Source of the DNA: Paramecium sonneborni
Lineage: Eukaryota > Ciliophora > Oligohymenophorea > Peniculida > Parameciidae
Assembly (NCBI GenBank): GCA_905182985.1
Contig: CAJJDN010000033.1
Span: 575,459-639,458, forward strand
Direction of reading: 5' to 3'
DNA: 64,000 nt
The notes beneath the pieces are model-generated. The model was given only the letters and a program-made list of their open reading frames with translations, made no database searches and was not told the origin of the DNA. Shown here one piece after another: positions 13,101 to 25,792 of the stretch. Every line of letters begins with the position of its first letter. The stretch's first letter is position 1. Made by a program: the position numbers and the translations under genes.

Positions 13101-16100
13101 TGATGATGTTATTTTATTTAATTTCTTTTAAGATCATTAAATAGGAGATACTTAGTGGAAATTACTATAAACTTGTGAAATTTTAGATGAAGAAATTTCT
13201 AAGGAGAAATTTAAAGATAGTTGTACATAACATTAAAATTTAGATGATGAAGCAACTATATTTTCAGGTTTTGAAGAAAAAAATGGTAATATAATTGTTA
13301 AAAGAATCTTTACTTAAAATAAATTTTATGATGAATTAACATATAATTATAGTGCTTTATGTAATGAAATCAAATAATTATATGTTGCTGTAACAAGACC
13401 TAGATAAAGATTAATTATATATGATGAAAATCCATAAGCTAGATAATATGTATAAAATATTTGGTAAAAATTAAATTTGATAGATCATTTTACTGGAACA
13501 AATATTCAAGATAGAAATTTAGAAAGCTTTGCTAAATAAACTTCGAAAGAAGAATGGAAAAAATAAGGTTTAAAAATGTTTAGGAATAAATATTATGAAT
13601 AAGCTGAAAAATGTTTTGAACAATCTCAAGATTAATTACTATATATTAAAGCTCAAGCATTCAAATTTGCAACTGAAGGAAATGCACTTATTTAATAATA
13701 TTCTTAATTATCATCTAGTACAATGAAAAAGAAAGAAAAGAAATTACAATTATCATTAGTAAAATAATAGTAGAAAGAGAAATTTACAAAATCTTCTTAA
13801 TTATTTATACAATTACAAAATTATAAATAAGCTGCTTAATGTTATTATTCAGGTGAAATGTATTAAGAAGCATTATAAATATATGCCGATTAATAAATGT
13901 TTAATGAAGCTGGAGAAGCAGCTTATAAATGTGAAAAATATTATGAATCAGCTGAATATTTCTTAAAATCTTAAGATTTTATTAGAGCTGTAGATGCATT
14001 TGAAAAAGCAGAAGCATATGAAGAAATATTTAAAGTACTTCATTAAATGAGAGATTAAATCCCAGTTGAAACGAGATCTGCTTTCTTAAAAAAATATTTA
14101 CCTATTATTTTAAATAAAATGACTAATTAAATTGGATAAATTGAATAAGATCAAGAATAGTAAGTCAAAACTTAAGAAAAGAAACCTATGGTAATTGAAG
14201 AAAGTTCTGATGAAGAAGATGAAGATGAAGAATAAGAATAATAAGAAGTTATCAAACCTTAATTAGAAAAGATTAAGAATGAATAAGATATATAATAAAA
14301 AGTAGAAGAAGAATAAGCATCAATAATATTATAATAATAATAAATACTCAAATAAAGTGAAGAATAATAACAAGAAAAGATTATTGAATTAAGTAGTTAA
14401 TTAATAAAATCATTACCAGATTAATCATAACCTTCTATTTATGTTAAATAAGGAAGTATGAATAATAATTCTGAAAATTCTGAATCATTTTCAGTCCAAA
14501 ACACATAAAGTTTTTAAGTTGAACAAAGCAAAGTTGAAAATAGTTAAATAATTAGTGTTGTAGAATCTGAATCATTTTAGGTTGAGAAAACATTAAATGA
14601 AGAAGATTAAGAAGATTAAAATTTTGAACATTTATCCCATTTTGATCCAGAAGATTAATGGTTGAAAAATGATAATAAATCTATTATTGAATCTATTGCA
14701 TCAAAGAAAAGTGAATCATCAGACTTTTCTGCCTTTTCATATGCTTAAATTTATAGTAATCCTAATGTTTAATTTGTTAAAACTAAAACAGATATTTTTA
14801 TATAAGATACAATAATGTAATAAATTATTAAGTATATTTCAATGTTTTCTGATGAATTCAAATATCAATTGTATAATTAGAGAAGTAAATCTGCATAACT
14901 TAGTAATAAATAAATCAATTAACATGAATTTGATTATATGGTTGATTTTATCTTAGATTTAGATTTAGTAGATATATCTTTTATTTATTTGGTTTTGGAT
15001 ATTTTAGAATAATTTAAAAATTATAAATTATGTATTTTTGTTTGCAATAGATACAAATTAGCTGATCAATTAGGAAGATATTTAGTATCAATCGCATCAA
15101 CATATTCACCAATTGCATCTCATACAGCAAGTCTTAATGTTTCCTATTTAATTAATGGAAAGTAAAGATAAGCCTAAATAGATAAAGGTTTAGTTGCAGC
15201 TTTTGCAGTACATAATGTCTTTGAAAACATAAATCCAGAGTTTATATCTTTAAAATTCAATGATACTTAATTGACATCTTAAAACTCATTAGGTTTAGAA
15301 TGCTATTCACAATTACTTTTATTAGGTTTCTGGAAGAAAACTGTTTATTAAATGGATGTTAAAAATTCATTACTAGTTTGTAAATTGTTTATGGATTTCA
15401 AAAATTCAAGGTTTATCTATTACAGTAATTTATGCCATTAGATAACTAATAAGATAGTAGAAAATGAACAAAAAGATAGAGATTTAGCGTAGGTCTATTA
15501 AACAACATTATTATTAATCTAAAAGAAATTAGATATTTGTTTCTCCACTATGATTAGAGGTGTTGATATGTTAATATTTGCTTATCCAAAAGATTAATAA
15601 GAAATGGAATTTGCAATCATCACTTTGGAACAATATTATAGTGAATTAATTTCTTAACTTGTTTTAAATCAAAAAGCTCCTCAAACTTTATTTTTTAGAG
15701 CTAATACATTAGACATTCAAAAAACTGTTAAAGTTGAATTAAGTCCTAAATAAAATCTTCCTAAAATTTATTCATTAAGTGAAGAAGTTATCAATTGCTT
15801 GATAAATAAAACAGAAGTTCCAGATGAAATTTTGAATAAATTATGTGACATTGTACTGAATTACAAAAATTATGATGAATTAGAAATATATCAATCTGTA
15901 TTTCTACTCATATTTTATTGTTAATATGTTGTACATAATTCTGGATTAGTAAAAACTCATTTTTGGATCACCTAATTAGATGTGAAAGTCTATGCTAAAT
16001 TAATAAAATCTGTTAGATTTATTAAGTCTTTGTTGAACACCAATTAGGATTGTCTCTAAAAGTTAAAGAAAATAGTTTCTAGAAGTGTGTTATTTTATTT

Positions 16101-18147
16101 CAAAATCAGAGAACCAGATAATGTTGCTTTACTTAAACCATACATTAATTCATTAATTATTAATAGATCTTCTGTAATCATTTAAGGTTTAGTTGAGAAC
16201 AGACATAATTTATAATTAAAAGGAAATAATATAGTTTTAGATGATTATTATTTTGTAGATATAGATTTTGAATTTATCAGTGCCCCAAGATCTTCTGTGA
16301 TGTTTTTAATTACTAAAAAGTTAAATAGTGAGTTGAATAATATCAGTTTTATAAGGAAAGCTGCATTTGAGGAATATCATTTTGATTAATTGTATCCACA
16401 TGAATATGAAGATCATTTTGAGAATTTGAGTATCTATTAATATAGTAGAACAAAATACACTTAGTAACTAAAATAAAATTAATAATAAAGAGTAAATATT
16501 AGCTTAACTACTGTTAATGATTGGATTTCAAAGGAATAAGAATAACTTTACTAAAAATAATAAGAAGATTTTAAAATGAAGCATGGATTTAAAGTTGAAT
16601 AAACAGATGAACAACTTAATGTTAAATTTTTGTTTAAGAATAATAAAGGTTAATTAGCCTAATAAATTTACTTTTTAAAAAACCCTTATCTTAAATGTCA
16701 ATTAGCAGAGTCAAGATGTTTTATAATTTAACATGCATTAAAAAAGATTAATAAATAGTTTAATGATTCATAAACATTCCATTGTGCTATGGTAAAATTC
16801 ATTCACTTAATGAATTATGCAGATTGCAATCACATTACTTATTAATACCTTAGCCATAAAATTAAATAAGGATAATGTAATAAATATGAACCTTATCTTT
16901 AATATCTAGAATGCTTAATCTGTAAGAAATTTAATGTAATTTCTGACGCAACTGATCTTTATTTTGCTTATCAAGAAGAAAGATATGATTTATTAACTCC
17001 AGACGAGCAATATTATTAATTAACATATTTATTCATAAATAATTTAGTAGGGTATTTACTAAATAAAAAAAATAAATGTCAAATAAAAATTCCAAATAGA
17101 TACTTTATTTATTTCGATAAAATTACTTAATCTTAAGACTAGGTATATTTATATGAGACAAACTTCCATCCTGTTTAAAATTAAGAAGGTATAGCTAACA
17201 TAATAGAATAATTAGTAGAAATTTAAAAAAATTTAGCTGAAATCTATAGTTTTAAGATAATGTTGTTAATTTACACATTAGTTCTGAATTTAGATGATAT
17301 AAAAGTTAATGTAATAAATTAAATTAAATAAATAATAAATGATGTAAGTGCTTAAGATGAACAGGAATAATATGCATAAATAATGAAAGTAATAAATCTA
17401 CCTTAAAAGGAAAGATTTGATGCCTTAACTATAAATAATAATGCAATTAAATTATTTTTCGCATAAGATGTTAGATTGTATACTTTAAATGTTGTAAATA
17501 AATTAACAGATTAAACAATTGAAGCAGCATATTAGAGTTGTTTAGATGAATGGTAAAATATTTAAAAGAGAAGTGAAAATCTTGAAATTAAAACCAGAAA
17601 AATAGTTGCTGCATTTTAGGCAAAGAGAAAAGGAGAAAAATTCTTTAAGCCTTTCTAATATGATTTTAGTGAATATGATTTACCAAGGAAATTGAAGACA
17701 TCAAAATATGTTGATATAATAAATGAATTTATTAGAGTAAGAAAAATATTATTGACTACATTTTATTCAATGTTATTGACAAACTCTATTGATTTCCACT
17801 TTATATCGTAATAATTAAAACATTTAGATCAAAAAGAAGTTGAGTTTAATTAATTATGGAATAAATACTTCAGCAGAAAGATGATTTAATCAGATTTTAT
17901 TAAATAATATGAAGAATAGTATAAAAATACATCAATAATAATTGAAACATTGTTAGAATGGTAAAAAAATAATGTGACATTTGAGTAAAATGCTAATAAA
18001 TTACTTGAGAGAAACAGAAAATTATTAGCATTGAAATGGATGAATAATAAAGCAGGATTGGCACTTTAAAAGATTTAAAAGAGAAAGAAGGGTTTAAAGA
18101 GATAGAAATTATAAGAATAGAAAAAGCTATTCATGAAATTATTTTGA
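10178..18147 (+). CDS. giant TRANK1-like protein with UvrD-type helicase core
   Basis: About 2647 residues; one 26-nt intron early (near 10492-10517) is needed and the rest reads open. The superfamily I helicase motifs are in order: Walker A GRSGTGKTT (about residue 380), motif II MIDECQDLP (785), motif III SGDTAQ (809), a Q/R-rich segment FRSH (852), YEAKGLEFDD (958) and motif VI YVAVTRPRQRL (1060). Between motifs I and II lies a large acidic, glutamine-rich insertion. After the core come TPR-like helices (repeated pattern with YYEQAEKCFE, QLFIQLQ, YYESAEYFL), a long acidic/Gln-rich linker and a long C-terminal helical region. This is the plan of animal TRANK1 (TPR and ankyrin repeat-containing protein 1) and its protist relatives; the ankyrin part is not evident. 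Cellular role unknown; an RNA/DNA translocase is likely. It is by far the largest gene here. Confidence 0.85.
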
Positions 18148-18219
18148 TAGAATAATAATAATATTTATATTTTTAGAATATCAACATAGAAATAACAAAC
18201 ATATGATAATTAAATTATT

Positions 18220-19367
18220 TCAGTGTCTTCTAGATTATTCAAATTAAGGATTTTTTCTTTGATTGATGATTCCAAAGAGACCTTTATTCATAGTTTATTT
18301 AATGTTAATTTCTCTAGCTTTAACTTCTTCTAAGTATTTAACTTGTGGATCAAAGTTTCCAAATTTCCTAAGTTCTGCTCTAACATCTTTGATTTGAGGT
18401 TTAGAGAGATCTGTATTAAAAATATAATGGATTACGTTCAAGGAGTAAAAGAACATCTTTTAAGACTTCATCATTTTATTGTCCATCATAAGGTTTAATG
18501 AAGATACCATTGTCTTAATATTAGTACATTCTTTCAGGATCAGAATCAACAACTACAACTCTATTAAGAGGACGATTAAGATATTTTAAGTCTCTGATAT
18601 ATCTTCCTTTTTCAAATACCATTGATTCTCTGCCAAAAGCACCAGCAAAGATTTGTCTTGTAGGATCTAATTTTTGAGTAATTTGTTAAGTAAACTGTAT
18701 ATTGATTAAAAATACCATAGTTTCATCATCACTTAAAATTACAACCTCATACATTTTAGGTAATTTATCAAGGAATCTTTATAAACCATTTCTTCTTTTG
18801 ATTTCTCCTCTAATAATAATTAATTTTTAAATGTATTACCCTACACCAAAAACGTAATCCATATGCAATAAAGTACCTGATACATTAAGTACTAATGTTT
18901 TAGGTATTTCATATCCAAAAGGTAACTCAGGGATATCTGGCAATAATTTATCAATTGCTGGCTTAGTCATAAACTACAATATTTAAATAAACTATTTTTA
19001 CATCATAAAATGCTTAATATTAATCTTGACAATATTTTGCTAAATCATTTATTTGTTTCTAATAGCCTATATCATATTTTTTAATAATACCCAATTCATT
19101 TGTTGGATCAGTTTTATAATTATTTAGATATAAATTATAGCCAAATAAAGCAGAACTTGTCCACCAAAATATTCTTGAAAATAATCTAAAGTATGAGAAT
19201 GCTTTCTCTTTATTTTCCAATTTGGGATTTGCTTCTTCAGCTTCAAGAGTTCTTTCTTCCCATTCATCTTACTCTTACTCTGTTTTTTGTTTTTAATTCA
19301 CTTAACTAAACCTATATCTTTGGAATTTTAATAGAGTTAATGATCTAATTGAGTATTTGCTTAACAT
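18220..19367 (-). CDS. TIM50: mitochondrial import inner membrane translocase subunit TIM50
   Basis: 364 residues after removing introns of 28 and 25 nt. The N-terminus is Arg/Ser/Leu-rich without acidic residues (MLSKYSIRSLTLLKFQRYRF), a good mitochondrial presequence. One membrane segment follows near residue 80 (FWWTSSALFGYNLYL), then an FCP1/HAD-like domain: LVLNVSGTLLH, a basic strand RRNGLQRFLDKLP, VVILSDD and RPLNRVVVVDSDPERM, then GIFIKPYDGQQNDEVL. TIM50 is the intermembrane-space receptor of the TIM23 complex. The DxDxT phosphatase motif is replaced by NVSGT, as expected because TIM50 is usually not an active phosphatase. Its stop faces the giant helicase stop across 72 bp. Confidence 0.93.
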
Positions 19368-19388
19368 CCGTAATTAAAATATAAATTA

Positions 19389-20149
19389 TCAAATAAATAT
19401 ATGTTCAATTTTATCCACCTTATTTGATATCCTGATAATGCTATAATTACCATAAAGTAATGGACCAACATTAACTACTTTACACTAATTTACCATTCTA
19501 CTTCCAACTCCATCATGTGTATGTCCATGAACATTCAATATGATATTCAATTTCTTCTTAATAAAATTTGATAATGAATCACTTCCAGATCTGATTAGAT
19601 TATCCCATCCATTTTCACTACTGATCGTTGTTTAACTCTCACTTGGACCTATATGAGTCATTAATATGATATTTCCTACTTCTGGTACATTTAGTTTCTC
19701 TAAATCTTATTAATATTCCTCATCACTCTTGTATGGATATCCTTACCAAATCAACCCTTACTTATTAAATCCTTATTATACATTTCTATACTACCTGGTA
19801 TACTTCCACCTAAACCAACTATCCATAAATCTTCTCCTATCTATAATGATTTCTTATGAACATTTGTAAACCCCTCCTCCATAAAATTATCCTCTAGTAA
19901 TTCATTACTATCATGATTCCCTGGAATTAAATAAATTTAACACCCAAAACTTTTAAAAGGATTCAATAACTTTCTTAAATTATCTAAATTTGAATCCTCT
20001 CCTTATGTATGTTACAAATTTAAAAAATCTCCTAATAAAAATACAGCATCGAATTTCTAATTCTTTTCCCTCTCTATCAATTATTGAACTGTTTCAAAAT
20101 TTAGATGAAGATCTGAAGCACATAAGATTAATTTTTAGTTATTTTACAT
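19389..20149 (-). CDS. calcineurin-like metallophosphoesterase
   Basis: 246 residues after removing one 20-nt intron, among the shortest here (near 19737-19756). The metal-binding motifs are in order: SDLHLNF, LLGDFLN, IPGNHDS, and near the C-terminus MTHIGPS and NVHGHTHDG. The set (D-x-H, G-D, G-N-H-D, G-H-T-H) marks an intact two-metal phosphoesterase of the small soluble type (MPPED/YfcE-like). Substrate unknown. No signal peptide. Its ATG is reached by reading the first copy of the 1155-bp duplicated block; only this copy of the gene is complete. The stop lies 21 bp from the TIM50 ATG. Confidence 0.9.
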
Positions 20150-20861
20150 ATAATTAATATTAACATCTCCATTATTATTATTTTATAATAAAATAATTAA
20201 ATTCAATAATAAGTGTTTAATTTATATATTACCAAATTTATATTCTCATTTTTTATTTGGCTTTTTACCCTACTTTTTAAGTTCTGCTAATTTCTCAGTT
20301 TAAAAGTTTGGATTTCCTGATGCTTCATCTAACATATCTTCTGCAGAACTTGTATCTATTCCTTCAATATTTAATTAAGAAATTTGATCAACACACTTTT
20401 ATAATGTATCAATATCAAAGTTTTATAAAGCTGTGTTTATTTTTTCTTGAATTATTGCAATCCTCCAATTATTAATAACTTATTTAGCTGCATTCACCAA
20501 CACTGGATCCAATTAAGAAGGATCAGCAATCAATTTTTCAATATCTTCTGGATTTCCTACTTTATCTGATTTACATAACTATATAAAAATTAATTAAAAT
20601 ATTACATCAAATAATTATTACTCTTTTTTCATTAATTAAGTTAAATCTTATTTGATACAATCTCTTTATTAGAATATATCTGTAAGTTCTTATTTGTATG
20701 ATGATCTATAAGATTGAAATTCATTAATTAGAATTTCTTTATTATCCCTAAAAGTCTATAAATAATAGATACTTTTATAGAAGCTTAATTTCTTCTCTCA
20801 TTTTAAGATTTCTTTAAATTATTCCAGCAATCTCTTCCTTACCCATTAAAATTCCTTCTAC
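19707..20861. repeat. direct duplication block A, copy 1 (probable contig-end artefact)
   Basis: 1155 bp that recur, identically as far as I read, at 20863-22017. The two copies are separated by a single N at 20862. Copy 1 holds most of the metallophosphoesterase gene and the last 616 bp of the androglobin gene. Equal lengths ending exactly at the N indicate two overlapping contig ends that were not merged, not a biological duplication. Confidence 0.95.
20246..20861 (-). pseudogene. duplicated 3' fragment of the androglobin gene (assembly artefact)
   Basis: Repeats the C-terminal part of the gene at 21402-25756, with the same 25-nt and 27-nt introns and stop, but is cut at its 5' side by the N at 20862. 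It should not be counted as a gene. Confidence 0.9.
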
Positions 20862-20862
20862 N
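20862..20862. other. single N, join of two contigs
   Basis: An undetermined base lying exactly at the boundary between the two 1155-bp copies. It marks a scaffold join. Confidence 0.9.
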
Positions 20863-21305
20863 TTATTAATATTCCTCATCACTCTTGTATGGATATCCTT
20901 ACCAAATCAACCCTTACTTATTAAATCCTTATTATACATTTCTATACTACCTGGTATACTTCCACCTAAACCAACTATCCATAAATCTTCTCCTATCTAT
21001 AATGATTTCTTATGAACATTTGTAAACCCCTCCTCCATAAAATTATCCTCTAGTAATTCATTACTATCATGATTCCCTGGAATTAAATAAATTTAACACC
21101 CAAAACTTTTAAAAGGATTCAATAACTTTCTTAAATTATCTAAATTTGAATCCTCTCCTTATGTATGTTACAAATTTAAAAAATCTCCTAATAAAAATAC
21201 AGCATCGAATTTCTAATTCTTTTCCCTCTCTATCAATTATTGAACTGTTTCAAAATTTAGATGAAGATCTGAAGCACATAAGATTAATTTTTAGTTATTT
21301 TACAT
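20863..21305 (-). pseudogene. duplicated 5' fragment of the metallophosphoesterase (assembly artefact)
   Basis: Begins at the duplicated ATG (21305) and repeats the first part of the phosphoesterase, through the GNHD motif and its 20-nt intron, then breaks at the N at 20862. A product of the unmerged overlap, not a real gene. Confidence 0.9.
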
Positions 21306-22017
21306 ATAATTAATATTAACATCTCCATTATTATTATTTTATAATAAAATAATTAAATTCAATAATAAGTGTTTAATTTATATATTACCAAATTTATATT
21401 CTCATTTTTTATTTGGCTTTTTACCCTACTTTTTAAGTTCTGCTAATTTCTCAGTTTAAAAGTTTGGATTTCCTGATGCTTCATCTAACATATCTTCTGC
21501 AGAACTTGTATCTATTCCTTCAATATTTAATTAAGAAATTTGATCAACACACTTTTATAATGTATCAATATCAAAGTTTTATAAAGCTGTGTTTATTTTT
21601 TCTTGAATTATTGCAATCCTCCAATTATTAATAACTTATTTAGCTGCATTCACCAACACTGGATCCAATTAAGAAGGATCAGCAATCAATTTTTCAATAT
21701 CTTCTGGATTTCCTACTTTATCTGATTTACATAACTATATAAAAATTAATTAAAATATTACATCAAATAATTATTACTCTTTTTTCATTAATTAAGTTAA
21801 ATCTTATTTGATACAATCTCTTTATTAGAATATATCTGTAAGTTCTTATTTGTATGATGATCTATAAGATTGAAATTCATTAATTAGAATTTCTTTATTA
21901 TCCCTAAAAGTCTATAAATAATAGATACTTTTATAGAAGCTTAATTTCTTCTCTCATTTTAAGATTTCTTTAAATTATTCCAGCAATCTCTTCCTTACCC
22001 ATTAAAATTCCTTCTAC
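20863..22017. repeat. direct duplication block A, copy 2 (probable contig-end artefact)
   Basis: Second copy of the 1155-bp block (see 19707-20861). In this copy the androglobin 3' end is continuous with the rest of its gene, while the phosphoesterase is cut. Confidence 0.95.
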
Positions 22018-25000
22018 AATTTCTCTTTTTTATACATCACTTCTTACATTGATTAATCCAGCATGTCTAGCATAATGATCCATAATCCTATCTTATTCTA
22101 AATGTTATAGAAATTAAGTAATTGCTTCATTAACATGATTTTCAGATTTAGGTATTTATCTTTATTATGGAACAGTTTCAACAGGTGCCTCAACTTTTGT
22201 TTATTTACCAGTTTTTTTATCATCTTTTTTTGGACCCTTTTTTTAAGCAGCTTACTTTGCTTCCTCTTCTCTTTGCTTTTTAGTCATTCTTGGTGCATTT
22301 ACAAGTGCTTATTCATCAGGTGTTAATTCTTCTTTTAATGTAAGTAAATATTTAGTTCTAGACTTTTTAGCATTAACAGCTCTTCCTGGTTCTTTATCTT
22401 CCCAAGATTTTTTTATAGCTTTTTCTTTGTCTTCTTTTGTTGTATCTCTAACTAATGCAACAGTATCAGAAGCAAAAATAGTAGTAAACCAATATATATT
22501 ATCGGTTTCTTCAGATTTAATTTTAGCTTCTGGCCATTCTCTAAGATCGAATGAAGCTTAGATTACGTAATTTTCATCTTTAGGTAAAGCAATATTAGAA
22601 AGTGTTACTGAATTGATTCCATAATTATAAACAATAAGATCTTCTCCATGATATAATTCTAAACGAATAAGTCTTTCTCCTCTCATTTCAGATTCAACAA
22701 TTTCTAATTCTTAAGGTCCCCCTTTAGTTTGTTTTCCTTTAGCTACTTATTATTATTATTAAGCTTATTGTCCTTCAGTTAATCTAACATAAATGCTAGC
22801 ATAAGCATCATTTGCAAAGATTCTTTCTCTAAAAATGGTACCATATTTAGTGGGAATGTATTTGTCATAATAACGAGTAGGTTCAACATTCTCTAATAAT
22901 GTGAATGTAAATTCTGAATTGACTAAGAAATCTAACTCAAAAGTTCCTTCTTAAGTATTATATAAAGGAGTTCCTTCTAGGATAAAGTAATAATTAGTTT
23001 AACTTCTAAGCATCATTCTTTGTGTACCGTTAATGATGGATTCACTTTCAAATAGATTTTTGTGAACACCTTCAATAGTTGTAAGCATTAAATTATTATC
23101 AGGTGGTGGAATTTCACACAATTTTATTTTGAGAAATTTTAACAATTAATTATCAGTAGTACTTTTTAATCTATAAACAAATGAACCATTATCTTTAGGT
23201 GAATTCAAGAACACTTTGAATCTAAAATAGACATAATATCTATTAGCTTCACATTATGGATAATCAATTTAAAAAGATTGTTTCTAATAATTTTCATAAT
23301 CAATTAAATAGTCAAAAACACTTTGAGTAATTATTTTATTATTAGATGCTAACCACATAGTAAAATTAAGTGGTGAATATATATTCATTTTGAAAATATG
23401 ATTTTTATTATCTAATAACAACATCTAAGAACTAACACATTAATTAAGTAATTTATAATCTAAAATAGATTCATATGTTTCTAGATCAAAGCGTTATAGC
23501 ATAGAATATGGTCTTATTTATTAATTAAGATCTTTATCTTGAGAATATTTAGGTTAAAATCCATAAAGGAATGAAACTTATGCATTATCATCAGCATCTG
23601 GATCTCTTTAAACAATGATCATTTCAATATTATCATAATTAGTAATATCATTATCAGGATTACTTTGAATTTGTAAAAGTTATAGATTATATCGTTTTGG
23701 ATCATAAGCTATTTGAATATATTCGAAAAGACTTAGAAATTCTTTTTCATGTACCCAGAATCCTCCTTCTCCTCTATTAAATGGTTCTTAAGCATTTGCA
23801 ACAGATGAAAAATCCTCTAAAGGTTTTACAGTAAAACTATCATCAGTATTTTTTGGATTAGCTGAAACTACAGATTTATCATCTCCTTTTATTTCTGGAA
23901 TATCATAATTAGGTGGCTTATTAAGTTTATTTACTACACATTTTTTAGCTATATAAATTTCATCAGCTGCTAAAGGACTGAAAACTATTACTGGATCTTT
24001 ACCTTAAACATCACTCTTTAATCTTAAATATCTATGCTTAACTGGTTATTAACTGATTAAAGATATCCTTTTTTTATCATCATCTTGCAGTTTTTCTTTT
24101 ATTTCTTTCTTTCTTCTTCTCAATTCTAATTTCTCTTCTTTAGTCATTTTATTCATAGGAGTCTTACACAAATCAAAATATTCTTATCTCAATCTTAATT
24201 CTCTATCACTTCTCTTTTATGCATATACCATATTAAATCCAGTCTCATTTTAAAATTATTCAACTATTGAATATGAAAAACAAGTATTTAAATTTGTATT
24301 TCCAGGAATCTTTAATGATTTAGGTATAGAATATGATCTACTCAAACTTTCAAATGAAAATCCTCTTTATGTTTTTCTAAATCTTTATACTTTTTCTTAA
24401 CCATCATCTTACTACATTTCTTCTTATTATTCCTCCTATTCATCTTATTATTATTAATGTTATGATGGAGAACCATGTTTATTTCGACCAATTTCATAAT
24501 TTTCAAATTCTTTTTTAGGATTTCTCAATAATTCCAATTAAAATTCTTTTTTTGACCTATTATTTGTGTTTAAATTTGATTAATTTTTATAACTATAAGT
24601 AGATACAAATACATCTTTTTAAACATAATGATTATTATTCATCATATTATCAATTATACCCCAACTATTAATTGTTTTTAAATCTATAGTTTCAGTCAAT
24701 AAACCCATTAATGAATACATCACAAATCCATCTCCTACTAAACTTCCCTTACTTTAATAATCCCACAATTATAAAACTGCTTTACTTATTATCATTGGCC
24801 ATAATTAATTTTTATCAACACTTTAAGGTAATAAAGCTTAACCATCAAAAGTTGTTGGCATATGATCAGATACCTATATTTTTCTCTCTTTTCCCATAAA
24901 ATATAATTTCACTATATATTTTCCATTTGGATTATAAATAGGTGCACCATCTTTTTAAGGGTAAATCTTGCTTGAAAGTGATTTCTAAGTATAACAATCT

Positions 25001-25756
25001 CTAATATCTCTATCCTTAATTTATTATAATTAGGATGCAATCCAACGAGAATTAGGTGGTAATGTATCACTACACATTAAATCACTTAATCTAACATCAG
25101 ATGTCATCTTAGGATTTTCATCAAATACTTCCTCTGCTTATTTTTTACCAGCTTTCTTATTTTTTTATTAAGCAGCTTGCTTCTCTAAAAAGTCTTTTCT
25201 TCTCAACTCTACTTCATCTTGTGTTTCCATTCTCTCATAACTCTCACAAATTGTCAATTAATGTTCTACTTCCTTCTCCATATAATGTATTTTCTCTACT
25301 GTCTCCAATCTAGTTGAATAATAATCATCATTCATATTGTATCGATTTTCTCTCATATTCATGTAAGGTGGTTCATGTTCAGATTCTCTAACATCAATTA
25401 TATTTATACTATTGCCATCTTTATCTTAAAAAATTCTTTGGTCTTCTCCAAAAAGCAACATATTTGTCAGTTTCAAAATTACACTTCGTTAATTAACTCT
25501 CACCTTATAAAAGATTTATGCCTTATATAACTTCATCACCTGGCCATTCTTCTGGGTCAGCAAATGCATGATATTCTTTTGTAAATTAACAATTTGCTTT
25601 ACCTTACATACTCTACTTAGTTATTTATTCTGGTGCTTTTAAAGTCTTCGGATCTCTTGGTGGATTCTTTACACTCTATGGAATTACATCCTTTAATGGT
25701 GTTCCTACTTTGAATAATTGTCGACCCTTTTGATCTTTTGTTGTTTTAGGAGGCAT
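21402..25756 (-). CDS. ADGB: androglobin (ADGB) orthologue without a globin domain
   Basis: About 1424 residues. Introns of 28 nt (near the N-terminus), 25 nt and 27 nt (near the C-terminus) are required; others of 3n length may be hidden. The N-terminal calpain-like region reads YIVKLYFMG, then LLPQSVDKNQLWPMIISKA, as in animal androglobin. Later blocks also match in order: the FTLLENVEPTRYYDKYIPT region, KSWEDKEPGRAVNAKKSR (animal form QAWETTEPGRAIKASQAR) and a C-terminal coiled coil. In animals a circularly permuted globin with an IQ motif lies between the SPLNFTMWLASN-type segment and the later beta domains. Here only a few dozen residues lie in that place, so the globin is missing. Androglobin is tied to motile cilia and sperm flagella in animals, so a ciliary role is likely. 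It is divergently transcribed from the next gene, 36 bp away. Confidence 0.88.
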
Positions 25757-25792
25757 ATAAAATAAATAAATTAATAATCATATAAATAAATC
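25757..25792. promoter_or_regulatory. 36-bp divergent intergenic spacer, probable bidirectional promoter
   Basis: The ATG of the androglobin gene (minus) and that of the membrane protein (plus) are only 36 bp apart, all AT-rich. Both 5' UTRs and at least one promoter must overlap the neighbouring transcript or coding region. No defined TATA or initiator motif can be singled out. Confidence 0.5.

Noticed and set aside
11341..16500. Dense TAA and TAG codons that would mark the giant frame as a pseudogene under the standard code
   Set aside because: Helicase motifs stay in one frame throughout and TGA is absent, so TAA and TAG are glutamine codons of the ciliate code.
18220..19367. Active FCP1-type phosphatase
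   Set aside because: The DxDxT motif is replaced and the rest, with presequence and membrane helix, matches TIM50.
19707..22017. True tandem duplication of the phosphoesterase and the androglobin 3' end
   Set aside because: Both copies end exactly at a single N and have equal length, which fits an unmerged assembly overlap far better.
22135..22326. Plus-strand frame rich in Phe and Leu that looks like a membrane peptide
   Set aside because: It is antisense to the Lys/Glu-rich part of the androglobin gene; reversed coding of AAG and GAA gives Leu and Phe.
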